This document shows, piece after piece, positions 17,074 through 25,951 of a stretch of DNA of 64,000 nucleotides (the stretch's first letter is position 1; every line of letters begins with the position of its first letter). The stretch is from Profundibacter sp033851955 (lineage in GTDB: Bacteria; Pseudomonadota; Alphaproteobacteria; Rhodobacterales; Rhodobacteraceae), in assembly GCA_033851955.1 (NCBI GenBank), contig JAWSVK010000004.1:1-64000 (forward strand), in the 5' to 3' direction. Below the pieces are notes generated by a model that was given only the letters and a program-made list of their open reading frames with translations, was not told where the DNA came from and did no database searches. The position numbers were made by a program, and so were the translations under genes.

Positions 17074-18672
17074 ATGAATACTGGCCGGGTGAACCCCGCC
17101 GCACGACTGGATGATCAAGGTATCACTGGTCTGGGCAACGTCTATTACAACCTTTTGGAGCCTGATCTTATGGAACAGGCCGTGACCCGCAATGAGGGCC
17201 GCATCGGCAACGGCGGCACGTTTTTGTGCAGCACGGGCCAATACACTGGCCGTTCGCCAAAAGATAAATTCGTGGTGCGCACGCCTGCCGTTGAAGACAG
17301 CATCTGGTGGGAAAACAACCAACCCATGACGCCTGACGCCTTTGACGCATTGCACGCTGATATGCTCGAGCACATGAAGGGCGGCGATTATTTCGTTCAA
17401 GATCTGGTTGGCGGCGCTGATGCCAGCAACCAATTGGATGTGCGCATCATTACTGAATTTGCGTGGCACAGCCTGTTTGCACGCACCATGTTCCGCCGTC
17501 CGGAACGTGATGTACTGGACACATTCGCCCCCGAGTTCACCGTCATCAATTGCCCCAGCTTTCAGGCCGACCCCAAACGTCACGGCTGCCGCACCGAAAC
17601 GGTGATCGCCCTGAATTTTGAGCAAAAGCTGATCCTGATCGCCAACACAGAATATGCTGGCGAAATCAAGAAATCGATCTTCTCGACGCTGAACTACATC
17701 TTGCCCGGCAAAGGCATCATGGCGATGCACTGTTCGGCCAACCACGCCATCGGCAACCCTGATGATGCGGCTGTGTTCTTTGGCCTGTCGGGCACCGGTA
17801 AAACCACGCTGTCTGCCGACCCGTCCCGCACCCTGATCGGCGATGACGAGCATGGCTGGTCTGACAACGGCATCTTTAACTTTGAGGGCGGCTGTTACGC
17901 CAAGACCATCAGCCTGTCCAAAGAAGCCGAACCTGAAATCTATGCCACCACGCAGAAATTCGGCACGATCATTGAAAACATGGTCTATGACGAAGAAACC
18001 CGCGAGCTGGACTTTGAGGACGACAGCCTGACGGCCAACATGCGTTGCGCCTACCCGCTGCATTACATCTCGAACGCGTCGGAAACGGCGCTTGGCGGTC
18101 ACCCCAAAAACATCATCATGCTGACTTGTGACTCGTTTGGCGTATTGCCGCCCATCGCGCGGCTTACGCCGGCCCAAGCGATGTATCACTTCCTGTCAGG
18201 CTTCACCGCCAAGGTCGCCGGCACAGAGCGCGGCGTGACCGAGCCAGAGCCCACGTTCTCGACCTGCTTTGGCGCGCCCTTCATGCCACGCCGCCCCGAG
18301 GCATATGGCAACCTGTTGCGCGAAAAGATCGCCCAGTTTGGATCAACCTGTTGGCTGGTGAACACCGGCTGGACCGGCGGCGCATACGGCACCGGCAAAC
18401 GCATGCCCATCAACGCCACACGCGGGTTGCTAACGGCAGCGCTCGACGGATCTTTGAACAACGTTGAGTTTCGCAAGGACCCTAACTTCGGCTTTGAAGT
18501 GCCTGTCGCGGTACCTGGCGTAGACAACAGCCTTTTAGATCCACGCGGCACATGGCCCGATACCGCAGCCTATGACGCCCAAGCACAAAAGCTGGTGCAA
18601 ATGTTTTCGGACAACTTTGGCCAATACGACGCCTACATCGACGACGCCGTACGGGCCGTCGCGCTGGGTTAA
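17074..18672 (+). CDS. pckA: Phosphoenolpyruvate carboxykinase (ATP)
   Basis: This enzyme converts oxaloacetate and ATP to phosphoenolpyruvate and CO2, the first committed step of gluconeogenesis. The kinase P-loop is GLSGTGKTTLS (237-247), preceded by the STLNYILPGKGIMAMHCSAN block and followed by DDEHGWSDNGIFNFEGGCYAK. The ORF is open to 16876, but the ATG at 17074 has AGGAG seven bases upstream and starts at the family N-terminus (GRVNPAARLDDQGI), giving 532 residues. It faces chvI and is followed by a strong terminator. Confidence 0.96.
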   Translation: MNTGRVNPAARLDDQGITGLGNVYYNLLEPDLMEQAVTRNEGRIGNGGTFLCSTGQYTGRSPKDKFVVRTPAVEDSIWWENNQPMTPDAFDALHADMLEHMKGGDYFVQDLVGGADASNQLDVRIITEFAWHSLFARTMFRRPERDVLDTFAPEFTVINCPSFQADPKRHGCRTETVIALNFEQKLILIANTEYAGEIKKSIFSTLNYILPGKGIMAMHCSANHAIGNPDDAAVFFGLSGTGKTTLSADPSRTLIGDDEHGWSDNGIFNFEGGCYAKTISLSKEAEPEIYATTQKFGTIIENMVYDEETRELDFEDDSLTANMRCAYPLHYISNASETALGGHPKNIIMLTCDSFGVLPPIARLTPAQAMYHFLSGFTAKVAGTERGVTEPEPTFSTCFGAPFMPRRPEAYGNLLREKIAQFGSTCWLVNTGWTGGAYGTGKRMPINATRGLLTAALDGSLNNVEFRKDPNFGFEVPVAVPGVDNSLLDPRGTWPDTAAYDAQAQKLVQMFSDNFGQYDAYIDDAVRAVALG

Positions 18673-18695
18673 ACCAAGCACAATATAAAAACAAA

Positions 18696-18735
18696 AGCGG
18701 GCTGTGTAGTTGATACACAGCCCGCTATTTTTATT
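18696..18735. terminator. Bidirectional terminator between pckA and proV
   Basis: A perfect 13-bp stem, AGCGGGCTGTGTA (18696-18708) and TACACAGCCCGCT (18714-18726), has a 5-base loop and is followed by ATTTTTATTT; the left side has an A-rich run, so it can end both convergent transcripts. Confidence 0.88.
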
Positions 18736-18749
18736 TCTGCAATACGCTG

Positions 18750-19775
18750 CTAGTGCGTTGCAGGTGTCACCATGGCGTTGATTGTAGTCTGCATCGTAAT
18801 GCCACCGATGGCTTTGCCATCCGCGTCCACAACCTTGGCTTCGGTCTCGCCCAGATCGGAAAACATCTTGGCGACGTTTTCCAGTGACGTGCCGCTTTGC
18901 ACCGTATTTTTGGCGCGCTTGCCCTTTGAGGACATGACAGTGTCGACCTTGATCACGCGACCACGGTTCACTTCCTTCACAAAGTCGGAAATGTAGGCAT
19001 CAGCTGGATTCAGAACGATCTCTTGCCCCGTGCCCTGCTGAATAACCGCACCATCACGCAAAATCGCGATCCGGTCGCCCAAACGAAGGGCTTCGTCCAA
19101 ATCATGCGTAATGAACACGATGGTTTTGTGCAGCTCTTCTTGCAGTTCCAGAAGAATGCTCTGCATGTCCATCCGGATCAATGGGTCCAACGCCGAGAAC
19201 GCCTCGTCCATCAACAGAATGTCGGCGTCGTTGGCCAACGCACGGGCCAGACCCACACGCTGTTGCATACCGCCAGACAATTGGTTGGGGTAGTTGTCTT
19301 CAAAACCCTCCAGCCCCACACGTGCCAACCAATGGCGCGCACGTTCTTCGCATTCCGAACGTGACACACCCTGCAGTTCGATTCCGAACAGCGTGTTGTC
19401 GATCACTGTGCGATGCGGCAGCAATGCGAACTTTTGGAACACCATCGCCGTTTTATGGCGGCGGAATTCCTGTAGGTCGGATTGTGACATCTTACAGACA
19501 TCATTGCCCTGATAAATCACCTCACCTGCTGTCGGCTCAATCAAGCGATTGATGTGGCGGATCATGGTCGATTTACCCGACCCTGATAGCCCCATGATCA
19601 CCTGAATTTTCGCCGACGGCATGTTGATGTTGATGTCTTTCAACCCCAACACATGGTTATGTTTGGCGTTCAGATCGTCCTTGGACATGCCGTCCTTAAC
19701 CATCTGAATATAGTCTTGGCCACGTGGACCAAAGATTTTGTAAAGGCCTTTTACCTCGATGCCATTATCATCCAT
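18750..19775 (-). CDS. proV: Glycine betaine/quaternary-amine ABC transporter ATP-binding protein
   Basis: This is the ATPase of an osmoprotectant-type importer. Walker A GLSGSGKSTMI, the signature LSGGMQQRVGLARAL and Walker B LLMDEAFSALD are present, with the ProV-type leader QDYIQMVKDG and a C-terminal accessory domain ending near GGITMQTTINAM. The ATG at 19775 (MDDNGIEVKGLYKIFG) is preferred over the 19853 start because it begins at the family N-terminus, giving 341 residues and overlapping proW by eight bases. The exact substrate (glycine betaine, choline or TMAO) is not fixed by the sequence. Confidence 0.9.
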   Translation of the reverse strand: MDDNGIEVKGLYKIFGPRGQDYIQMVKDGMSKDDLNAKHNHVLGLKDININMPSAKIQVIMGLSGSGKSTMIRHINRLIEPTAGEVIYQGNDVCKMSQSDLQEFRRHKTAMVFQKFALLPHRTVIDNTLFGIELQGVSRSECEERARHWLARVGLEGFEDNYPNQLSGGMQQRVGLARALANDADILLMDEAFSALDPLIRMDMQSILLELQEELHKTIVFITHDLDEALRLGDRIAILRDGAVIQQGTGQEIVLNPADAYISDFVKEVNRGRVIKVDTVMSSKGKRAKNTVQSGTSLENVAKMFSDLGETEAKVVDADGKAIGGITMQTTINAMVTPATH

Positions 19776-20679
19776 GAATCGTCTCCGAGTGTTTTTGCAG
19801 GCGTTTGCCGAATTTCTGTGAAACGCGATCGAAAACAATCGCAATGGCAACAATCGCCGAGCCGTTCATGATCCCCAGTGTTAGATACTGGTTGTTAACA
19901 GCCTTAAGCACATTCGAGCCAAGACCCTGCGCACCAATCAAGGACGCAACCACAACCATGGCCAAGGCCATCATGATGGTCTGGTTCACACCAGCAAACA
20001 GGTTGGGCAACGCAAGCGGCAACTGCACACGGAACATTTTCTGTGACGGTGACGCACCAAACGCATCGGCGGCCTCCAAAACATCTTTGTCCACCAAACG
20101 GATGCCCAGATCGGTCAATCGAATAACAGGTGGCATGGCGTAAATACACACAGCGATCAGGCCAGGCGCCTTACCAATGCCCAGCAACATCATCACCGGA
20201 ATAAGATAAACAAAGGCCGGAATGGTTTGCATGAAATCCAATATGGGAACGACGACACTTTGTAATCGGTCAGATTTTGACATCAGAATGCCAATAGGAA
20301 TACCAACGCCAATACAGACAAAGGTTGATACCGAAATCAGCGCAAGGGTTTTCATCATGTCTTCCCACATGCCGAGATAGCCGATCAGCAGCGAAGCCAA
20401 AACCGTTCCAACGACGATAATCCAGCTGCGTCCACCCAACCAGACCAACACAGCAAAGATGACAATCATCAATGGCCATGGTGTTGCCACGAGCAACCTC
20501 TCAAACCAGCTTAAAAATATCTTCAAAGGGTAAAAGAACCCCTCGATCACCTCACCGTATTCACGCACGAAATCCTTGAACGCGCCGTCGATACCTTTTT
20601 TGAAATCCCTAATGTCCGCGCGTCCCATTTCTGGAAACTCGGCCAAAGCTTCGGGTAGCATTTCCTTTAGTCCCATCAT
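19768..20679 (-). CDS. proW: Glycine betaine/quaternary-amine ABC transporter permease
   Basis: This 303-residue inner-membrane permease has an N-terminal hydrophilic extension (about 1-60), then about six or seven hydrophobic helices, with the coupling-loop region LEAADAFGASPSQKMFRVQLPLALPNLFAGVNQTI that contacts the ATPase. It lies between proX and proV. A stem-loop in the 132-base proX–proW gap may keep its expression below that of the binding protein. Confidence 0.9.
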   Translation of the reverse strand: MMGLKEMLPEALAEFPEMGRADIRDFKKGIDGAFKDFVREYGEVIEGFFYPLKIFLSWFERLLVATPWPLMIVIFAVLVWLGGRSWIIVVGTVLASLLIGYLGMWEDMMKTLALISVSTFVCIGVGIPIGILMSKSDRLQSVVVPILDFMQTIPAFVYLIPVMMLLGIGKAPGLIAVCIYAMPPVIRLTDLGIRLVDKDVLEAADAFGASPSQKMFRVQLPLALPNLFAGVNQTIMMALAMVVVASLIGAQGLGSNVLKAVNNQYLTLGIMNGSAIVAIAIVFDRVSQKFGKRLQKHSETIHG

Positions 20680-20762
20680 TATCCCCTGTTGTTTTTTATT
20701 TGAACTGCTGCGAAGACCCGGTTCCGGTTTTCAATTGATCGCAACATGTTCTTAAATAACAA

Positions 20763-20788
20763 GGCCCGCCTGTGAAAACAGGCGGGCC
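20763..20788 (-). terminator. Intercistronic stem-loop between proX and proW
   Basis: Arms GGCCCGCCTGT (20763-20773) and ACAGGCGGGCC (20778-20788) form a perfect 11-bp stem with a 4-base loop. On the minus strand it follows proX by 23 bases and is followed by TTGTTATTTAAG, a weak U-tract. It is best read as a partial terminator or an mRNA-stabilising element favouring proX. Confidence 0.7.
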
Positions 20789-20811
20789 CAATTTAGATCA
20801 AAACATCAAAA

Positions 20812-21807
20812 TTAAAGCGCGCCCTTAACCTTGGCCGCAACTTCTTCTGAAACCCATGTGGTCCAGATATCTTCGTATTTTGTCAGGAACTCAACAGCCG
20901 CATCTTCGCCAGCTGCTTGCTCGTCAGCCATGTACACCAACATCGCGCCCATAACTTCGCCAGGATATACCCGTGCCGCAAGGAAATCATTGATTTCGCC
21001 GCCGCTCTTCATGAAGTCGTCCGTTACAATCGTGAACACTTCGGATTTCACCCATGCAGATGGTTTGGGATCTGGGCAATCTTCCACAACGATACAGCTG
21101 TTCCAGTTTTCGTCACCGGCGTAATCAACGCCGAATGGAACGGACCGCATGTCGTATTTGCCGATAATGGATGTTGGAGACCAGTAGTAACCAAACCAGT
21201 TTTCGCCGCGCTCGTTGGCTTTGGCGATTGAACCGTCAAGACCAGCAGCCGAACCCGGATCGATCAATTTCCAACCCTTGGCTTCCATGTCAAAGGCGCG
21301 GAACAAAGCGTTGTTCACATGCTGACAACCCCAACCGGCAGGACAGCCAATAAAGGCACCTTTGGAAGGATCTTCTGAGTCTGGGAACAATTCAGGGTGC
21401 TCAATGATATCAAGCACAGTTTTTAGCTCAGGATTGGCTTCTGCAGTGTGTGGCGGAATCCACCAACCTTCACCCAGACCCAAAATCGGGCCCTTGTTCA
21501 CAGCATGCAAACGACCTTCTTCCAAGGCAGGATCCAGAACTTCGCGCAGGGCGTTGACCCATTGCTCGCCAGCGATCTGCGGCTGACCTTTTTCGTTCAT
21601 GCCAGCAAAAATCGCAGTGGTGCCGCCAACAATCAACTCAACGTTACAGCCGTATCCGGCCTCAAGAATAAATTTGTCCACGTTGGCCATCAATTCACCT
21701 GATGCCCAGTTAAATTCAGCCACTTGGATGTCGCCACATTCAGCAAACGCAGCAGATGCGCCCAGTGTCGCCGCCAGAACAGCGGATGTCGCTAATAGTC
21801 TTTTCAT
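20812..21807 (-). CDS. proX: Glycine betaine/quaternary-amine ABC transporter substrate-binding protein
   Basis: This 331-residue periplasmic protein has a clear signal peptide (MKRLLATSAVLAATLGASAAFA, cleavage near residue 22). It belongs to the OpuAC/ProX type, rich in Trp (WWIPPH, GWGCQH, NWFGYYWSP), consistent with a cation-pi cage for a trimethylammonium group. The paired Cys in WNSCIVVEDCPDP may form a disulfide. It is the first gene of the proXWV operon and has a good GGGAG ribosome-binding site. A TMAO-binding (TmoX-like) role is an alternative. Confidence 0.88.
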   Translation of the reverse strand: MKRLLATSAVLAATLGASAAFAECGDIQVAEFNWASGELMANVDKFILEAGYGCNVELIVGGTTAIFAGMNEKGQPQIAGEQWVNALREVLDPALEEGRLHAVNKGPILGLGEGWWIPPHTAEANPELKTVLDIIEHPELFPDSEDPSKGAFIGCPAGWGCQHVNNALFRAFDMEAKGWKLIDPGSAAGLDGSIAKANERGENWFGYYWSPTSIIGKYDMRSVPFGVDYAGDENWNSCIVVEDCPDPKPSAWVKSEVFTIVTDDFMKSGGEINDFLAARVYPGEVMGAMLVYMADEQAAGEDAAVEFLTKYEDIWTTWVSEEVAAKVKGAL

Positions 21808-22103
21808 TTTGTGTCTCCCTAAGTTTCAAGCAAAGCTCGCCGCATAGTAAACCCTGCATGGTAAGGTTATGTAAAGCTATTAGGCAAAAAAGTTGCAATT
21901 CACCCGAGCCCCACGTCAATCTGACCGCTTGCTTGTTCGTTATCGACACTATGATGCGTTATTGCGCCCTTTTCCGACCCCAAATCGCGGGCGGATTCCT
22001 TGCTTTAACGCGACATTTTCATTCAGTCAGACCATTGGATGCGTAATTTTATTAGGCCAGGTCGCTAAAAATTCCACGGCTTGACGTTAGATTCGGCGCG
22101 TCT
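21808..22103. other. Intergenic region upstream of proX
   Basis: These 296 bases lie between the TauE-family gene and proX, both on the minus strand, and should contain the proXWV promoter. I saw no ORF worth calling, no RNA gene, and no repeat or hairpin strong enough to report. Confidence 0.4.
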
Positions 22104-22892
22104 CTACATCAATCCGCGCCAAATCAGGTTCAGACCCGCGACCACCAACACCACCAATGTCGCTTTGCGAAACCCCTCTTGCGGCATCCGGTCGTGCACC
22201 TTCATACCAATCCACATCCCTGCCATCGCGGGCACCAACATCGCAATTGACAGCGGTGCCGTTTCGGCCCGCACCACGCCGGATTGAATATGTGCGAACA
22301 ACAGCGCCACCGCTCCAAGTCCGTAAATCACGCCTTGGATGCGCACGTGTTCGGTCTTGGGCGTGTCCGTTGCGGTCAGATACGCCACTGTCGGCGGCCC
22401 CCACACGCCTGACAATCCACCGGAAAACCCTGCAATCGCAGCCAAAACCACTTCGGCCAACCTGCCGCTAAATTGCGGCCGCCAGCCCAACAACTGCGCA
22501 ATCGAGAACGAAACGATCGGCGTGCCAATCAATAGGAACAACATATTGGTTGGTAAGATCCTGAACAATTGCGCGCTGCCCAGCATAAACACCAGTCCGA
22601 CTAGCAAAAACCGCCAAACCCGTTGCACCGATTGCACAGCACGTGCCACCCCCTGCCGCAACGCCTGCCACATATTCGCCACCACTGTCGGTATAATCAA
22701 CGCTGCCAAGGCAGTTTCAGGCGGCAAAAATGATCCCATACCCGAGATCATGATCATCGGCATTGCAAATCCGACCGCGCCCTTCACAAACCCACCAATC
22801 AAAGTGATCGCGAAAGCCAGCGTAAAAAATAACGGTGACATCCCGAATATTGTCTCTAATGCAGTCAATTTTGGCATCCTTAATGTTTCCAC
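22104..22892 (-). CDS. Sulfite exporter TauE/SafE family membrane protein
   Basis: This 262-residue polytopic membrane protein has about eight hydrophobic helices in the two-repeat arrangement of the TauE/SafE family; characteristic segments are GFVKGAVGFAMPM in the first half and GFSGGLSGVWGPPTVAYL in the second. Family members move sulfite, sulfoacetate or other organic anions. The listed start is a GTG (22892); an in-frame ATG at 22877 is also possible. No neighbouring enzyme indicates a substrate. Confidence 0.82.
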   Translation of the reverse strand: METLRMPKLTALETIFGMSPLFFTLAFAITLIGGFVKGAVGFAMPMIMISGMGSFLPPETALAALIIPTVVANMWQALRQGVARAVQSVQRVWRFLLVGLVFMLGSAQLFRILPTNMLFLLIGTPIVSFSIAQLLGWRPQFSGRLAEVVLAAIAGFSGGLSGVWGPPTVAYLTATDTPKTEHVRIQGVIYGLGAVALLFAHIQSGVVRAETAPLSIAMLVPAMAGMWIGMKVHDRMPQEGFRKATLVVLVVAGLNLIWRGLM

Positions 22893-23036
22893 CTCACTAT
22901 AGGCTCAGCCAGAACGCAACGCACCCAAGGATTACTTGCGATATTATCATTCAAAATCGGCTCATTCTGTGTATTTTTGTTGCGCGCCCAACCTATATTG
23001 CCTATGTCGTGCATGACACTTCAAAGGACCCAAAAC

Positions 23037-24668
23037 ATGCCTATTTCCGACCTCCTGACCCTCACAAATTCAGCCACAGTAACGGTCGACGCCTTGCTGA
23101 AACGCGCCACCGAAAAGCTGCGTGGCGAGGTCACCGAAAATGGGCGGGTCTCATCCGAAAAGCTTGAGGTTCATCAGGATGCCGCCCACGCCCTGTCATG
23201 GCTTGCCACCTACGCAATGGCCCTACGCCAGATGCACGCATGGGCGGACCGGCTGAACACAGATGGCAAATTCGGTGAAATGGAGCAGTTGATCCTGCAA
23301 ATCGCTTTTGGCGAATATCTAGCCCAGATCGCTGGCGGCATACCTATGTCGCAAGGCGAAATTGCGCGGTTACATGACTTCGGCCTTACGATGCCCGACT
23401 CAGACGAGATCACCAACCTGATCGCAACAGGCAATACCACTGCCGCCAGATCAAAGCTCGTTGCCCTGATGCAAGACAACGCAGGCCACGCAACCTTTGG
23501 CGCAACCGGTCTGGATGACGAACTCGAAATGATCCGTGACCAGTTCCACCGTTTTGCGGATGAACGTATCGCCCCCCATGCTCACGAATGGCATTTGAAT
23601 GACGAATTGATCCCGATGGAGATCATCACCGAAATGGCCGAACTTGGCGTGTTCGGCCTGACAATTCCCGAAAACCTGGGTGGCTTTGGATTGTCCAAGG
23701 CCTCGATGTGTGTAGTCTCCGAGGAACTCTCGCGCGGCTACATCGGTGTCGGTTCACTCGGCACCCGCTCCGAAATCGCCGCCGAACTGATCTTATGTGG
23801 CGGCACGGATGAACAGAAATCTCACTGGCTTCCTAAAATCGCCAGCGGTGAAATCTTGCCCACAGCTGTGTTCACCGAACCCAACACCGGCTCTGATCTT
23901 GGCGCGTTGAAAACCCGCGCTGTGAAAGCCGGCGACGACTACACGGTCACGGGCAACAAGACTTGGATCACTCACGCGGCCCGCACCCACGTCATGACCC
24001 TGCTGGCCCGCACCGACCCCGACACCACGAACTACAAAGGCCTGTCGATGTTTCTGGCCGAAAAAACCCCCGGCACAGACGAGGCCCCGTTCCCGACCGA
24101 CGGCATGACCGGTGGCGAAATCGAAGTGCTGGGTTATCGCGGCATGAAAGAATACGAGCTGGCGTTTGATGGCTTCAAGGTCAAAGGTGAAAATCTGCTC
24201 GGCGGGGTCGAAGGCCAGGGCTTCAAACAGCTGATGCAAACCTTCGAATCCGCTCGCATCCAAACCGCGGCCCGTGCTATCGGGGTTGCTCAAAATGCGC
24301 TTGAGGTTGGCATGGGCTACGCCAATGACCGCAAACAATTCGGCAAATCCCTGATCAATTTCCCGCGGGTGTCAGGCAAACTGGCCATGATGGCCGTCGA
24401 GATCATGATCGCTCGCCAGATGGCCTATTTCGCAGCTTGGGAAAAAGACCACGACCAGCGTTGCGACCTTGAGGCCGGCATGGCCAAATTGCTCGGCGCG
24501 CGTGTCGCTTGGGCCGCCGCTGACAATGCCTTGCAAATCCATGGCGGCAACGGCTTTGCACTGGAATACCAAATCAGCCGCATCTTGTGTGACGCCCGCA
24601 TCCTGTCAATTTTTGAAGGTGCTGCAGAAATCCAGGCTACCGTCATCGCCCGCCGCCTGCTGGGCTAA
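23037..24668 (+). CDS. mcd: Acyl-CoA dehydrogenase, probable (2S)-methylsuccinyl-CoA dehydrogenase
   Basis: This flavoprotein would oxidise methylsuccinyl-CoA to mesaconyl-CoA in the ethylmalonyl-CoA pathway, passing electrons to ETF. At 543 residues it is about 150 longer than ordinary acyl-CoA dehydrogenases because of an N-terminal helical domain (about 1-150, including QLILQIAFGEYLAQIAGG), as in methylsuccinyl-CoA dehydrogenases. The catalytic part has the FTEPNTGSDLGALKTRA flavin loop and the C-terminal QIHGGNGFALEYQISRIL motif. The ATG at 23037 has AAAGGA upstream. The exact substrate is inferred from the long form, not proven. Confidence 0.82.
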   Translation: MPISDLLTLTNSATVTVDALLKRATEKLRGEVTENGRVSSEKLEVHQDAAHALSWLATYAMALRQMHAWADRLNTDGKFGEMEQLILQIAFGEYLAQIAGGIPMSQGEIARLHDFGLTMPDSDEITNLIATGNTTAARSKLVALMQDNAGHATFGATGLDDELEMIRDQFHRFADERIAPHAHEWHLNDELIPMEIITEMAELGVFGLTIPENLGGFGLSKASMCVVSEELSRGYIGVGSLGTRSEIAAELILCGGTDEQKSHWLPKIASGEILPTAVFTEPNTGSDLGALKTRAVKAGDDYTVTGNKTWITHAARTHVMTLLARTDPDTTNYKGLSMFLAEKTPGTDEAPFPTDGMTGGEIEVLGYRGMKEYELAFDGFKVKGENLLGGVEGQGFKQLMQTFESARIQTAARAIGVAQNALEVGMGYANDRKQFGKSLINFPRVSGKLAMMAVEIMIARQMAYFAAWEKDHDQRCDLEAGMAKLLGARVAWAAADNALQIHGGNGFALEYQISRILCDARILSIFEGAAEIQATVIARRLLG

Positions 24669-24707
24669 TCTTTTCTTCTTTTCCTAAATATCCGCGCCGC
24701 AGGCATC

Positions 24708-25406
24708 TTACTTTGACATCCAATCCAACAGCAGCCCGTTGATCACCTCGGGCTGCTCCATCGACGACATATGCCCGCAATCAGCGATCACCTCCAACCG
24801 TGCACCGGCGATTCCGTCGGCCATTTCAATGGCCCATTCCGGCGGTGTTAATTGGTCCTCATCACCGACGACAACCAGTGTCGGGCAAGTGATGCCAGCC
24901 AGCAGTGGCACCGAATCTGCGCGCTTGATGATCGCCCGAACCTGCTGCGCCCAAACATCCGCACCAGTGTCGACCGCCATTTCAATGATTGCCGATTTCA
25001 GCGCAACGTCCTTATGGCGTGATGCGGCAATGCTCAAATCCAATGTGGCATGACATACGGCCATGAATTTACCCGCAGCAGCCAATCTCAACGCGTCCTG
25101 CCGCAGCCCGATCTTCTCAGCCGTGTCGGCGCGGGCGGTGGTGTCCAGCAACGCCAACCGCTCCACCCGTTCTGGCGCTTGGCGCATGATTTCCAAACTG
25201 ATGTAGCCGCCCATCGACAACCCCGCCAAAGCAAACCTCGCGGGTGCCGTTGCCAAAATATGCGCCGCAATGTTAGGCATCGTGTCATGCTGACGATGAT
25301 CACCAATGATCACGTCACGCGATCCCGCAAGCGCGGTGATCTGATCAGAAAACAATGCCTTGGTACAGGACAGGCCCGGGATAAGAACAAGTGGCGTATT
25401 AGACAT
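24708..25406 (-). CDS. Alpha/beta-hydrolase
   Basis: This 232-residue alpha/beta-hydrolase has the nucleophile elbow GLSMGG (Ser64), the oxyanion strand VLIPGLSCTK, an acid in VVGDEDQLTPPEW and a C-terminal His in ADCGHMSSMEQPE, so the triad is complete. It lacks a signal peptide and is probably cytoplasmic. It resembles 3-oxoadipate enol-lactonase or carboxylesterase-like hydrolases, but the substrate is unknown. It is convergent with mcd. Confidence 0.85.
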   Translation of the reverse strand: MSNTPLVLIPGLSCTKALFSDQITALAGSRDVIIGDHRQHDTMPNIAAHILATAPARFALAGLSMGGYISLEIMRQAPERVERLALLDTTARADTAEKIGLRQDALRLAAAGKFMAVCHATLDLSIAASRHKDVALKSAIIEMAVDTGADVWAQQVRAIIKRADSVPLLAGITCPTLVVVGDEDQLTPPEWAIEMADGIAGARLEVIADCGHMSSMEQPEVINGLLLDWMSK

Positions 25407-25484
25407 TTTTGACCCTACCGTGATTTTACATCTCGCATCATAAGTATATCATCGCCAGATACCAGTTTCCTGAAAGGATGTTTG

Positions 25485-25877
25485 ATGCGTTACCTGACTG
25501 CCCTGCTCATTTTCTTGACGATGGCCGCCTGCAAACAGGATGAAACCATATCAGGCTACACCGATGCTGATGCAAAATGGACGCTGGTTGAACTGGATGG
25601 CAAACCCTTCAACGCCCGCGCCACGATCGCGTTCCCTTCAAAGGGCAAGGTCTCCGGTCATGGGCCCTGCAACAGCTATGGCAGCAGCCAAACCTTGCCG
25701 CTGCCTTGGTTCAAACTCGGGCCAATTATGTCTACGAAAATGGCCTGCCCCAATTTGAAGACCGAACAGATATTTTTTGAAGCACTTGGCACGGTTTCCC
25801 TTGCCGAAACTCTGGGCAATACATTGATTTTGTCCAATGAGAATGGTCTTGAAATGGTTTTTAAGTCAGATATCTAG
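25485..25877 (+). CDS. META-domain lipoprotein
   Basis: This protein of about 130 residues has a lipoprotein signal (LLIFLTMAAC, with the Cys near residue 16) and a single META/HslJ-like domain: WTLVELDGKPF, FPSKGKVSGHGPCNSYG and STKMACPNL are family motifs. HslJ-type proteins are linked to heat stress and novobiocin resistance in E. coli; the role here is unknown. ATG 25485 with AAAGGA upstream is preferred to the in-frame TTG at 25482. A three-armed repeat begins four bases after its stop. Confidence 0.83.
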   Translation: MRYLTALLIFLTMAACKQDETISGYTDADAKWTLVELDGKPFNARATIAFPSKGKVSGHGPCNSYGSSQTLPLPWFKLGPIMSTKMACPNLKTEQIFFEALGTVSLAETLGNTLILSNENGLEMVFKSDI

Positions 25878-25881
25878 CCAC

Positions 25882-25949
25882 CCGCTCATCAAGCCTGACA
25901 GCTTTCTTCGCTTTAGCGAGAAGTGCCCGCAAGGGTGCGACGAGCCGCC
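25882..25949. repeat. Three-armed palindromic intergenic repeat, copy A
   Basis: This 68-bp element matches positions 39848-39914 at about 56 of 68 aligned positions. Outer arms GCTCATC/GACGAGC enclose three hairpins: AAGCC-TGAC-AGCTT, a CGCT-TT-AGCG stem, and a CCC-GCAA-GGG stem with a GNRA-type loop on the plus strand. It fills the gap between the convergent META and recO genes, ending two bases before the recO stop codon. Confidence 0.75.
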
Positions 25950-25951
25950 CT

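Noticed and set aside
17032..18189. 385-codon ORF antisense to pckA
   Set aside because: It lies wholly opposite a clear pckA and has no recognisable motif; long antisense frames are common opposite GC-biased codons.
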